From Candidatus Nealsoniibacteriota bacterium (GTDB lineage Bacteria > Patescibacteriota > Minisyncoccia > Minisyncoccales > GWA2-38-27), in assembly GCA_030616085.1 (NCBI GenBank), contig JAUWYA010000003.1, positions 1-49,412 on the forward strand: 49,412 nt of DNA, given 5' to 3'. The notes under the pieces are model-generated. The model did not search any database, was not told where the DNA came from, and saw nothing but the letters and a program-made list of their open reading frames with translations. The position numbers and the translations under genes were made by a program. The first letter of the stretch is position 1, and each line of letters begins with the position of its first letter. Below are positions 7,643 through 15,034 of the stretch, piece by piece.

Positions 7643-8102
7643 CAAGTAACTCTTTTACAATTTTGCTCACTAATCCTCCATCTGCCCTGCCTTTGAGTTT
7701 TGGCATTAGCTCTGCCATTACTTTTCCCATGTCTTTTATCTCTTCAGCCCCAACTTCTTCAACTGTCTCTTCAACTATTTTTCTAATTTCTTCTTCTGCA
7801 AGCTGTTCTGGCAAATACTTTTGTAAAATCTCAAGCTCTGCTTTCTCTTTTTCAGCCAAACTCTGCCTTTCCCCCTTTTCATACTCTATAATAGATTCTT
7901 TTCTCTTTTTAGCTTCAGAAGAAATAACGTCTATTATTTCTTCATCTGTTAATTCAACCTCTTCTTCAATTTCCTCTTTATATTTCTTTTCTTTTTCTTT
8001 GTTCAAAACAGCAGCTAAGAGCATGCGCAGCGTGGAACGCTTTATCTCATCGCCTTTCTTTAAAGCCTTATTAAGATCGCTTTTAATTTTATCTTTTAGC
8101 AT
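7635..8102 (-). CDS. yqeY: GatB/YqeY domain-containing protein
   Basis: This 155-residue all-helical protein matches the YqeY family, a standalone relative of the tail domain of amidotransferase subunit GatB. Typical features are LKDKIKSDLNKALKKGDEIKRSTLRMLLAA at the N-terminus and 'YLPEQLAEEEI...DMGKVMAELMPKLKGRADGG' near the end. A tRNA-binding role is inferred for the family. Its start overlaps rpsU by 14 nt, so the two are probably translationally coupled. The final residues (LAP) come from a palindromic repeat at 7611-7642. Confidence 0.9.
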   Translation of the reverse strand: MLKDKIKSDLNKALKKGDEIKRSTLRMLLAAVLNKEKEKKYKEEIEEEVELTDEEIIDVISSEAKKRKESIIEYEKGERQSLAEKEKAELEILQKYLPEQLAEEEIRKIVEETVEEVGAEEIKDMGKVMAELMPKLKGRADGGLVSKIVKELLAP

Positions 8103-8316
8103 TAGTTTTCCCCATTTTCTCCATTTTCTCGTATTCTTTTTTAAGTTCTTCCCGCCTTAAAGCCGACCTCTTCTTCATCTGAGGACTCTTTGCCTTTTTT
8201 CTGAAACGGCTCTTTCTTGCCCGAAGCAAAATCCCGCTTTGCTTCATTCTTTTTGAAAAGCGCCTAACTAAATTCTGCGATGTTTCCCTTCCTTCTTTTT
8301 TAATTTCTAAAGCCAT
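8089..8316 (-). CDS. rpsU: 30S ribosomal protein bS21
   Basis: This 75-residue, very basic protein starts with MALEIKKEGRETSQNLVRRFSKRMKQSGIL, the bS21 pattern, followed by an arginine- and lysine-rich helix (RARKSRFRKKAKS). bS21 sits near the 3' end of 16S rRNA and affects initiation. It lies 2 bp downstream of the HIT gene and overlaps yqeY, so HIT-rpsU-yqeY form one transcript. Confidence 0.92.
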   Translation of the reverse strand: MALEIKKEGRETSQNLVRRFSKRMKQSGILLRARKSRFRKKAKSPQMKKRSALRREELKKEYEKMEKMGKTNAKR

Positions 8317-8318
8317 AA

Positions 8319-8633
8319 TTAAAAACCGCTAAATAAATGCATATGGAGATGGTCTATGATTTGACCAGCTCCTCTGCCAGTATTAATTCTTAATCTATAA
8401 TCCTTTAAATTCTTTTCTTTGGCAACTTCCTGAGCGCACAAAATCATTTCTCCCATTAAATCTTTATCTGCTGGCTCAAGATGTTTTACTGAATCAATAT
8501 GTTTTTTTGGAATAACCAAAAAATGAACAGGAGCGCTAGGCTTAATATCTTTAATAACAATAAACTTATCGTCTTCATAAGCAAAATCAGACGGCTCCTC
8601 CTTATTTATAATTTTGCAAAAAATACAATTCAT
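8319..8633 (-). CDS. HIT family nucleotide hydrolase
   Basis: This 104-residue histidine-triad protein has the N-terminal zinc-like FCKII motif and the catalytic HLHMHLFSGF (HxHxH) near the C-terminus. It belongs to the HinT branch, which hydrolyses nucleoside phosphoramidates and related adducts. I placed the start at the ATG at 8633 (MNCIFCKII); an upstream ATG at 8657 lies in repetitive sequence and would add eight residues with no family counterpart. The gene is followed by rpsU after 2 bp. Confidence 0.92.
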   Translation of the reverse strand: MNCIFCKIINKEEPSDFAYEDDKFIVIKDIKPSAPVHFLVIPKKHIDSVKHLEPADKDLMGEMILCAQEVAKEKNLKDYRLRINTGRGAGQIIDHLHMHLFSGF

Positions 8634-8636
8634 GAA

Positions 8637-8759
8637 AATCCAAATGTCAAAATCCAAAGATTCAAATCAAATCCAAAGCTCAAATGCCAAAAAAGAATAA
8701 TAATGTTTTGGATTTTGGATTTTGAGCTTGATTTGACATTTGTTATTTGGATTTTGGAT
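8637..8759. repeat. Inverted heptad-like repeat block between hisS and the HIT gene
   Basis: Units like AAATCCA, AATGTCA and CAAATCA fill the left half (about 8637-8695), and their reverse complements (TTTGGAT, TGACATT, GATTTTG) fill the right half (about 8704-8759). The block can fold into a long imperfect hairpin. It directly abuts the hisS stop codon and resembles the cyanobacterial short tandem heptanucleotide repeats in style. Confidence 0.7.
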
Positions 8760-10028
8760 TTATTTCTTTAGTTTCTTCCTCATCTCTCCTATTACTTTAT
8801 CTATTTTAACTATCTCCTGTTTCCCATTGCTCATATCCCTAATTATAACTACATTTTCCAATGCTTCTTTTTGACCAAGAATCAAAGTATATCTTGCTTT
8901 AATTTTATCAGCTCTATTCAGCTGAGCTTTTAAAGAATCCCTGCCAAAGGATTCAGCAACCATTATTTTTGCTTTTCTAAAATCTCCTAAAAGCTTCAAG
9001 CTCTTTCTTTTTGCCAAACTGCCGAGCTGAGCTAAAAATATCTGAGTTTCTTGCTCTTTGGGAAACTTTACTTCTTGGGATTTCATCAAAGATATAATCC
9101 TCTCTATTCCAGCCGCTGCACCGCAAGCCGGTGTCTCTTTGCCGCCTAAAACTTTAACTAATTTATCATATCTGCCTCCGCCTGCCAGAGCGTTATTTCC
9201 TTCAGCAAAAACCTCAAACACGGTCTTAGTGTAATAATCAAGACCTCTAACTAAATAAGGATTAAGACTATATGGTATTTCAATTTCATCTAAAAATTCT
9301 AAAACTTCTTTAAAGTGAGAATGACATTCATCGCAGAGATGGTCAAGTGTCTGTGGAGCTTCAGCTTTTATTGGCTGGCATTTTTCCTCTTTACAATCCA
9401 AGATTCTCAGAACATTTTCTTTTAATCGTTTCTTGCAGCTAACACACAACGAAGATTCTCTGTTTCTAAAATAATTTGTCAAAAGCTTCTTATAATAAGG
9501 GCGGCAATTGTTGTCTCCGATGCTATTTACTTCAATAGTTAAATTCTTTAGCTTTAGGTCTTGCAGAATATTATAAAAAATCTGAATAATCTGAGCGTCT
9601 ATTACTGAATTTTGCTCTCCAAAAACTTCAAAACCAAACTGCCAAAACTGACGGTATCTACCTGATTGAGGCCTTTCATAACGATAACAAGGCCCAAAAT
9701 ACCAAAGTTTTAATGGCTGAGGCAAATTCTGCATTCCATTTTCAATATATGCTCTAACTACAGGCGCAGTCCATTCAGGCCTCAAACCCAAAAGATCGCC
9801 TCCCCTGGTCCTTAAACTGTACATCTGCTTTTTTACAATATCTGTAGCCAATCCAATACCTTTTGAAAAAAGTTCTATTTCTTCAACAACAGGAGTGTCA
9901 ATCTTCCCAAATCCATAAAAATCAGCTATATTTGAAACTACATCATAAATTCTTTGATAATATTTCTGCTCTTCTGGCAAGATATCATGCATTCCTTTTG
10001 CTCTTTGAAATTTTGGTTTCCTAGCCAT
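8760..10028 (-). CDS. hisS: Histidyl-tRNA synthetase
   Basis: This 422-residue class II synthetase charges tRNA-His. Motif 1 region (RAKGMHDILPEE) is at the N-terminus, motif 2 (RPEWTAPVVRAYIE...WYFGPCYRYERPQSGRYRQFWQFGFE) is mid-protein, the histidine-A signature GLDYYTKTVFEV follows, and motif 3 (AGGGRYD...AAAGIERI) precedes the anticodon-binding domain. Four cysteines (CVSCKKR..., CDECH) form an extra zinc-like insertion near residues 210-260. The ATG at 10028 (MARKPKFQRAKGMHD) fits the family start; the longer frame overlaps lepB. Confidence 0.95.
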   Translation of the reverse strand: MARKPKFQRAKGMHDILPEEQKYYQRIYDVVSNIADFYGFGKIDTPVVEEIELFSKGIGLATDIVKKQMYSLRTRGGDLLGLRPEWTAPVVRAYIENGMQNLPQPLKLWYFGPCYRYERPQSGRYRQFWQFGFEVFGEQNSVIDAQIIQIFYNILQDLKLKNLTIEVNSIGDNNCRPYYKKLLTNYFRNRESSLCVSCKKRLKENVLRILDCKEEKCQPIKAEAPQTLDHLCDECHSHFKEVLEFLDEIEIPYSLNPYLVRGLDYYTKTVFEVFAEGNNALAGGGRYDKLVKVLGGKETPACGAAAGIERIISLMKSQEVKFPKEQETQIFLAQLGSLAKRKSLKLLGDFRKAKIMVAESFGRDSLKAQLNRADKIKARYTLILGQKEALENVVIIRDMSNGKQEIVKIDKVIGEMRKKLKK

Positions 10029-10032
10029 AGAA

Positions 10033-10578
10033 TTAATATATTGGTGCCTCAAACTTGGTTGCACTAACAAATGGCCAAGCTCTGAAAATTACCCGACCAG
10101 TTATATCCTCTTCTGGCAAAACCCCGAATCTTCTTGAGTCAAAAGAAAACGGCCTATTATCGCCTAAAACAAAATATTCATCTTCAGCCAAAGTAATATG
10201 AATGTTTCCACCAGTTAATAAATCAGAAAGATAATCTGATTCGTCTAAAACTTGCGGCTCGCCTTTAGTATAAATTATTACTTTGCCATCTTTAATTTCT
10301 ATTGTTTCTCCGGGCAAGCCGATAATTCTCTTGATAAAACGCTGTGAAGGATCTTGAGGTGATTTAAAAACTATTACCTCTCCTCTTTGAGGCGCTCTAA
10401 AGCGATAAGTAATCTCATCAATAATCAAATAATCACCGTTTTCAAAATTCGGGTCCATTGACTGGCCTCTAACAAAAAACGGCTGGAATAGAAAGTATCT
10501 AATTGGAATTACTATTACAGCAGCAATGATAATTATCTTTGCCACTTCCCAAACAAATGTGAAAAACTTTTTAGTCAT
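10033..10578 (-). CDS. lepB: Signal peptidase I
   Basis: This 181-residue membrane protease cleaves signal peptides from exported proteins. One N-terminal membrane segment (about residues 10-32) is followed by the catalytic serine box GQSMDPNF, the lysine box RFIKRIIGLPGE, and the conserved GDNR...DSRRFG box. The start at the ATG at 10578 (MTKKFF) is preferred; the frame extends to 10623 with a poor N-terminus. It lies 4 bp upstream of hisS. Confidence 0.93.
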   Translation of the reverse strand: MTKKFFTFVWEVAKIIIIAAVIVIPIRYFLFQPFFVRGQSMDPNFENGDYLIIDEITYRFRAPQRGEVIVFKSPQDPSQRFIKRIIGLPGETIEIKDGKVIIYTKGEPQVLDESDYLSDLLTGGNIHITLAEDEYFVLGDNRPFSFDSRRFGVLPEEDITGRVIFRAWPFVSATKFEAPIY

Positions 10579-10667
10579 ATTATGATATATTGTACCAAAC
10601 CTTTTATATTTATGCAAACCCATTAGATAAATCTAAAATCAGCTAAGCTGACTCAGCACAAATAAAA

Positions 10668-10694
10668 AGGTCGAGATTTATTGGATCTCGACCT
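10668..10694 (-). terminator. Intrinsic terminator downstream of a 26-residue ORF
   Basis: On the minus strand GGTCGAGAT-CCAATAA-ATCTCGACC is followed by TTTTTATTT. It ends the short transcript that carries the small ORF at 10704-10784, just upstream of lepB. Confidence 0.8.
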
Positions 10695-10703
10695 ACCGCT
10701 GGC

Positions 10704-10784
10704 TTACACTGCGACGCTACCTGTTGTGTTGCTTTCTTGTTTTCTTCTTTTCTTCTTTGCCAACTCATCCAATACATTCTTCAT
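10704..10784 (-). CDS. Possible small basic protein of 26 residues
   Basis: The ORF MKNVLDELAKKKRRKQESNTTGSVAV is preceded by AAGAAAGGA about 11 nt upstream and followed by a strong terminator. An alternative in-frame ATG at 10796 would add four residues but leaves no room for the Shine-Dalgarno sequence. A second AAGAAAGGATG sits further upstream and opens only a 13-codon frame. No homologue is recognised. Support is the gene-like context (ribosome site, terminator), not conservation. The rest of 10785-10995 holds no other feature that I can support. Confidence 0.4.
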   Translation of the reverse strand: MKNVLDELAKKKRRKQESNTTGSVAV

Positions 10785-10995
10785 GATTCTGCACATCCTT
10801 TCTTGAATAACAATCTTAAACGAATTAAACCGATTTAGCCCTGACCGCTAAAAAACTAATTGGCATCCTTTCTTATACCATTACGATGTTAATAAAACAT
10901 AAAAACTGCTTTCACACATCACTTTCTTCTAAAAGCCAAATTAAAACAAAGAGCAATAAAGAGCTTTTTTTTAAGTATAATGCCGTTAAAAAGCC

Positions 10996-11023
10996 TTGTC
11001 AAGTGAATTAAAAATGATAAAAT
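10996..11023 (+). promoter_or_regulatory. Sigma-70-type promoter of pth
   Basis: TTGTCA (10996-11001), 16 bp, TAAAAT (11018-11023). The predicted start of transcription near 11030 lies beyond the ATG at 11022, so it decides in favour of the ATG at 11034 and implies an almost leaderless mRNA. Confidence 0.55.
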
Positions 11024-11033
11024 GAATACAATT

Positions 11034-11561
11034 ATGATTATCATTGTGGGATTAGGAAATCCAGGAAAAAAATATCTTGATACTCGGCATAATGTTGGCT
11101 TTCAAACAATAGATGAATTTATCTGGGAAAATAATTTCCCTGAACTTAAATTATCTAAAAAGTTCAATGCTCTGGTTTCAGAAAGTATTATTAATGGCAA
11201 AAAAATAATCCTTGCGAAACCGCAAACATTTATGAACAATTCAGGAAAATCTGTTAAGACGTTATTTTCTTTTTACAAGCCAAAAGAGTTGATTATAGTT
11301 CATGACGATATTGATTTGCCTTTAGGAAAAATCAGAATTTCTAAAAACAAAGGTTCAGCAGGACACAAAGGAGTAGAATCAATAATTAAAGAAATTGGCA
11401 CTAAAGATTTCACAAGATTCAGAATTGGGATTTTACCCAAAACAGGAAAACCGAAGAACACAGAAAGATATGTTCTTCAAAAACTTAACAAGGAAGAAGA
11501 AAAACTAATAAAACAAGTTATCCAAGAAATTACAACAGAAATTAAAAAAAAGCTTAGCTGA
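11034..11561 (+). CDS. pth: Peptidyl-tRNA hydrolase
   Basis: This 175-residue enzyme releases peptides from peptidyl-tRNA that drops off the ribosome. It opens with MIIIVGLGNPGKKYLDTRHNVGF, carrying the conserved Asn and the catalytic His of RHNVGF, and has the later motifs KPQTFMNNSG and HDDIDLPLGKIRISKNKGSAGHKG. I chose the ATG at 11034 because the promoter -10 box overlaps the ATG at 11022. It is convergent with the hotdog gene, with no gap between the stop codons. Confidence 0.94.
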   Translation: MIIIVGLGNPGKKYLDTRHNVGFQTIDEFIWENNFPELKLSKKFNALVSESIINGKKIILAKPQTFMNNSGKSVKTLFSFYKPKELIIVHDDIDLPLGKIRISKNKGSAGHKGVESIIKEIGTKDFTRFRIGILPKTGKPKNTERYVLQKLNKEEEKLIKQVIQEITTEIKKKLS

Positions 11562-11575
11562 TTATTCAACTAAGC
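11552..11575 (-). terminator. Terminator over the convergent pth / hotdog stop codons
   Basis: On the minus strand GCTTAG...CTAAGC is followed by TTTTTTTTA. The hairpin contains both stop codons, and its T run lies inside the 3' end of pth. Confidence 0.6.
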
Positions 11576-12134
11576 CTAATTGTTTTGGACTACCAACAAC
11601 TAGTTTTATATATTCAATAGTTGCTTTTTCTTCTTTTTTTACTGTAAACAAGAATTTTTTTCCTGAAAGAGGAATAAGGATTTTTTCTTCTTCTGGACCG
11701 CCCAATGTCCTATGTCGTCCAACATCCTCTGAATTTATCTTTATTCTCAATAAATCACCAACAAAGATAAATTTTTGAAAATACACTTCTCTAATACTTC
11801 TATAGGCAACGATTTTATCTTTTGCAAAATCAGGATGCTTGGCTCCCCAAATAACTCCTAATAACTGAGCTGCTATTTCTGGAAGATCCACTCCTCTAAA
11901 AACTAAATGCTTGCCTCCTATCATATGCATTCCTCCGCCGCAAGCCTGCTCTGTCACCAAAAATTCACCAAAATATTCGTCTTTACTCGTTTTGAAAACA
12001 TTATCCAAAAAAGTAATGTTTGGTGGATAAGGAATCATTTCTTCAATTTGTCCCCTATCAGCAATTTGTTCTTTTGCTGGTATAAATCCAAGTGTTTTCT
12101 TAACATGTTTTTCTTTGTCTTTCATTTCTTTCAT
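11562..12134 (-). CDS. Hotdog-fold protein resembling 3-hydroxyacyl-ACP dehydratase (FabZ-like)
   Basis: The 190-residue protein shows a FabZ/FabA-type pattern: 'MIPYPPNITFLDNVFKTSKDEYFGEFLVTEQ', then 'HMIGGKHLVFRGVDLPEIAAQLLGVI', which parallels the HFPGxPVMPGVLQIEALAQ helix, and later beta strands (REVYFQKFIFVGDLLRIKI). The catalytic His-Phe-Pro-Gly loop is not standard, so dehydratase activity is uncertain. No other fatty-acid gene is nearby. It is divergent from topA with overlapping promoters. The start ATG has AAGAAAGGA upstream. Confidence 0.6.
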   Translation of the reverse strand: MKEMKDKEKHVKKTLGFIPAKEQIADRGQIEEMIPYPPNITFLDNVFKTSKDEYFGEFLVTEQACGGGMHMIGGKHLVFRGVDLPEIAAQLLGVIWGAKHPDFAKDKIVAYRSIREVYFQKFIFVGDLLRIKINSEDVGRHRTLGGPEEEKILIPLSGKKFLFTVKKEEKATIEYIKLVVGSPKQLGLVE

Positions 12135-12148
12135 TTATATTTCCTTTC

Positions 12149-12199
12149 TTGTTAAAGTTCTATGATTATGTATAATACTAAAAAATAATAATATTGCAA
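12149..12199. promoter_or_regulatory. Overlapping divergent promoters of topA and the hotdog gene
   Basis: Plus strand: TTGTTA (12149-12154), 16 bp, TATAAT (12171-12176), about 24 nt before the topA ATG. Minus strand: TTGCAA (12194-12199), 16 bp, TATTAT (12172-12177). The two -10 boxes overlap, so RNA polymerases would compete. Confidence 0.6.
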
Positions 12200-12206
12200 G
12201 TCTTTT

Positions 12207-14252
12207 ATGAAATTAATTATCGTAGAGAGTCCCACAAAATCTAAAACCCTTCAAAAGTTTTTAGGGCCTGATTATACGATTAGGTCTTCTTTTGGTCATA
12301 TCCGGGATCTGCCAATAGATGAACTTGGAGTAGATATTGAGAATAATTTCAAACCAAAATATATTGTGCTTTCAAAATCAAAGAAAGTTATTTCAGATCT
12401 AAAAAAAGAGGCTCAGAAAGCAAAGACAATTATCCTAGCAACTGACGAAGACAGAGAAGGAGAAGCAATTTCCTGGCATCTTTCCCAAGTTCTTGGTTTA
12501 AAAGAACCTCAAAGAATTGTTTTCCATGAAATTACTAAATCAGCTATTGAGCAAGCCCTGAAAAATCCCAGACAAATTGATATGAATTTAGTTGACGCTC
12601 AGCAAGCAAGAAGAATTTTAGACAGAATCGTTGGATACAAACTTTCTCCTTTCTTATGGAAAAAAGTAGCCAGAGGATTGTCTGCTGGAAGGGTTCAATC
12701 AGTAACAGTAAGGTTAGTAGCTATAAGAGAGAAAGAAATTGAAGATTTCAAACCCCAAGAATATTGGACAATTGGAGCATTGCTAAAAAAAGAAGAAGAA
12801 TTTGAGGCCTTGCTTATTGAAAAAGATATTAAAACAAAAAAAGAAGCTGATGAAATTCTTAAAGATTTAAATGGAGCTGAATACAAAATTGAAAAAATTG
12901 ATAAAAAAGAAACGAAAAGAAATCCTTTGCCGCCTTTTACCACCAGCACTCTACAGCAAGAATCCTGGAAAAGATTCAGATTCCCAGCAAAATTCACAAT
13001 GAGCATTGCTCAAAAACTCTATGAAAAAGGGCATATTACTTATCACAGAACTGATTCTGTAAATCTTTCCCAATTATCTTTGTCTTTAGCTAAGAAATTT
13101 ATTGAGAATAAATACGGAGAAAACTATTATAATTTTAGAAAGTATAAATCAAAGGGGAAAGTGCAGGAAGCTCACGAAGCAATCAGGCCTACTTATTTAG
13201 ACAGAATACCTGGTCTTGATCAAAATCAAGAACGGCTTTATGACCTTATTCGGAGAAGATTTATTGCTTCACAAATGGCTTCAGCAATTTTTGATTCTAC
13301 TTCTATAGATATTAAAGCAAAAAAATACACCCCGTTAGAGGTTTCAAGATCAGGGAAAAAATACAAAACAAACAAACCTCTAACGGGGTACACTTTTCGA
13401 GCTTCTGGGCAGATTTTGAAATTTGATGGATTCCTAAAAGTTTATCCAATGAAATTTGAAGAAAATGAGTTACCAGAATTAGAAAAAGACGAGCTTTTAG
13501 AATTGATAAAACTTATCCCTTCTCAACACTTTACTCAACCGCCAGCTAGATACACTGAAGCCAGCTTGATTAAAGCTCTTGAGCAAAATGGAATTGGCCG
13601 CCCTTCAACCTACGCTCCAATTTTATCAACAATTCAAAACAAAAACTATATTGAAAAAAATGAGCAAAAAAGATTCCAGCCAACTGAAATTGGAACAGTT
13701 GTTAATAATCTTTTAGTAAAACATTTCCCTAAAATCGTTGATATTGAATTTACAGCTAAAATGGAAAATAGTTTAGATGAAATTGCTCAAAAAAAAGAAA
13801 AATGGATTAATGTGTGTAAAGATTTTTACGGCCCCTTTGAAGAAAACCTTCAGAAAAAATATAAAAAAGTTGACAAAAAAGAGATTACTGAAAAACCTAC
13901 CAATAAAAAATGTCTTAAATGCAAATCTGATTTGCTAATCCGTTTGGGCAGGTTTGGAAAATTCTATGCTTGTTCCACTTTCCCAAAATGTAAATATACT
14001 GAATCTTTAAAAGAAAATAAATTAAATATAAAGTGTCCTAAATGCGACAAAGGAGAATTAAGCGAAAAAAGAACTAAAAAGAGAAAGATATTTTATGGCT
14101 GCAATCAGTTCCCAAAATGCGACTTTGCTTTATGGGACAAACCTCTAAATGAGAAGTGTCCAGAATGCAACTCGCTCTTAATTGAAACAAAAAGGAAGCA
14201 AATCAAATGCTCCAATGAAAATTGCCAATTTAAGAAAGATGTGGTAAAATAG
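12207..14252 (+). CDS. topA: DNA topoisomerase I, with an element-encoded insertion
   Basis: This 681-residue type IA topoisomerase relaxes negative supercoils. The TOPRIM acidic motif is DEDREGE at residues 80-86, the catalytic tyrosine is in HITYHRTDS (about residue 279), and three zinc-ribbon modules end the protein (KCLKCKSD...CSTFPKCKY; KCPKCDKG...CNQFPKCDF; KCPECNS...CSNENCQFK). A palindromic element at 13330-13388 adds 21 codons at about residues 374-395 (TPLEV...LTGY). Removing it with one TACA copy restores KKYTFRASG, the family reading. The protein is otherwise full length. Confidence 0.96.
   Translation: MKLIIVESPTKSKTLQKFLGPDYTIRSSFGHIRDLPIDELGVDIENNFKPKYIVLSKSKKVISDLKKEAQKAKTIILATDEDREGEAISWHLSQVLGLKEPQRIVFHEITKSAIEQALKNPRQIDMNLVDAQQARRILDRIVGYKLSPFLWKKVARGLSAGRVQSVTVRLVAIREKEIEDFKPQEYWTIGALLKKEEEFEALLIEKDIKTKKEADEILKDLNGAEYKIEKIDKKETKRNPLPPFTTSTLQQESWKRFRFPAKFTMSIAQKLYEKGHITYHRTDSVNLSQLSLSLAKKFIENKYGENYYNFRKYKSKGKVQEAHEAIRPTYLDRIPGLDQNQERLYDLIRRRFIASQMASAIFDSTSIDIKAKKYTPLEVSRSGKKYKTNKPLTGYTFRASGQILKFDGFLKVYPMKFEENELPELEKDELLELIKLIPSQHFTQPPARYTEASLIKALEQNGIGRPSTYAPILSTIQNKNYIEKNEQKRFQPTEIGTVVNNLLVKHFPKIVDIEFTAKMENSLDEIAQKKEKWINVCKDFYGPFEENLQKKYKKVDKKEITEKPTNKKCLKCKSDLLIRLGRFGKFYACSTFPKCKYTESLKENKLNIKCPKCDKGELSEKRTKKRKIFYGCNQFPKCDFALWDKPLNEKCPECNSLLIETKRKQIKCSNENCQFKKDVVK
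13330..13388. repeat. CCCCGTTAG palindromic element inside topA
   Basis: This 59-bp copy has 15-bp arms (CCCCGTTAGAGGTTT / AAACCTCTAACGGGG) and TACA duplicated at 13326-13329 and 13389-13392. The total insertion is 63 bp and stays open in the topA frame. The G in GAGG is matched by C in CCTC in the other arm, so the arms have changed together relative to other copies. Confidence 0.95.
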
Positions 14253-14260
14253 ATCTACCT

Positions 14261-14344
14261 GCCGAGGTGATGAAATTGGCAAACATGCGGCACTCAAAAT
14301 GCCGTGGGCGCAAGCCCTTGAGGGTTCAAGTCCCTCCCTCGGCA
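14261..14344 (+). tRNA. tRNA-Leu (anticodon CAA)
   Basis: A complete class II tRNA: acceptor GCCGAGG/CCTCGGC, anticodon stem CGGCA/TGCCG with loop CTCAAAA (anticodon CAA, codon TTG), long variable arm GGGCGCAAGCCC, T arm GAGGG-TTCAAGT-CCCTC, discriminator A. CCA is not encoded. It starts 8 bp after topA and is followed at once by a LAGLIDADG endonuclease ORF. No intron is visible. Confidence 0.96.
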
Positions 14345-14345
14345 C

Positions 14346-14963
14346 ATGCGAGGATATTTTCGTACTACTCGTTTTAATAAAAATAAAATCCTGCAATCCT
14401 ACATTATAGGTGTGGCTATTGGTGATGGGAATCTTTCCAATCCAAATGGTCGAGCAACTCGTTTAAGGATTAGCTGTGATAAAAAATATCCTTTTCTTTT
14501 CCAGAAAATTATTAATTGTTTAAAATTATTATTGCCTGACAACAAAGTAAGTATTGTTGAATGCGAAAAAACTTATGCTGATATAAGTGTTTTTTCAAAT
14601 CATCTGGAAAAACTGCTTGGTTGGAAAGCTAAAAATGGATCAAAGTTTTCTCAAAAAGTAACTGTACCGAATTGGATTACAAAAAGAAGAAAATATAAAA
14701 TCAATTGCCTGAAGGGATTAATAGAAACAGATGGTTGCATATACTCTGATAGAGGTTATAAAATGGTTATGTTTTCCACCATAATTCCGAAATTAGCAAA
14801 TGATGTTTACAAAATGATAAATTCCTTAGGTTTTAATTCGCATATTTATAAGACGAAAGGGGGAACAAATTCATATAACTTTAATCAAAAAACAATATAT
14901 CGTATTCGATTATCTAAAAATGTATCAGAATTCTTAGATTTAGTGCATCCGGAAAAAAATTAA
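14346..14963 (+). CDS. LAGLIDADG homing endonuclease, free-standing next to tRNA-Leu
   Basis: The 205-residue protein carries two LAGLIDADG-type helices, YIIGVAIGDGN near residue 20 and CLKGLIETDGC near residue 120, each ending in the acidic metal ligand, as in monomeric two-repeat enzymes. The ATG is 1 nt after the tRNA-Leu discriminator base. Near-identical GCGAG(G)ATATTTT and GCGAGTATTTTAG sequences lie at its start (14348) and just after its stop (14968), which could mark insertion edges. In CPR such enzymes are usually found inside introns of tRNA or rRNA genes; here the tRNA is uninterrupted. It may cleave alleles lacking the insert. Confidence 0.87.
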   Translation: MRGYFRTTRFNKNKILQSYIIGVAIGDGNLSNPNGRATRLRISCDKKYPFLFQKIINCLKLLLPDNKVSIVECEKTYADISVFSNHLEKLLGWKAKNGSKFSQKVTVPNWITKRRKYKINCLKGLIETDGCIYSDRGYKMVMFSTIIPKLANDVYKMINSLGFNSHIYKTKGGTNSYNFNQKTIYRIRLSKNVSEFLDLVHPEKN

Positions 14964-15008
14964 AATTGCGAGTATTTTAGAATTCATACCCTTGACACAA
15001 ACAAAACG

Positions 15009-15034
15009 TCTCATTTGAGGCATTTTTTTATTGT
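15009..15034 (+). terminator. Intrinsic terminator after the homing endonuclease
   Basis: GTCTC-ATTT-GAGGC followed by ATTTTTTTATTG. It ends the plus-strand topA/tRNA/endonuclease transcript and its T run overlaps the end of the convergent PAP2 gene. The 5-bp stem is short. Confidence 0.5.

Noticed and set aside
12695-13006. Long minus-strand frame inside topA, and many similar antisense frames
   Set aside because: They are shadows of the sense genes: low-complexity Ser/Leu/Phe-rich translations without ribosome sites.
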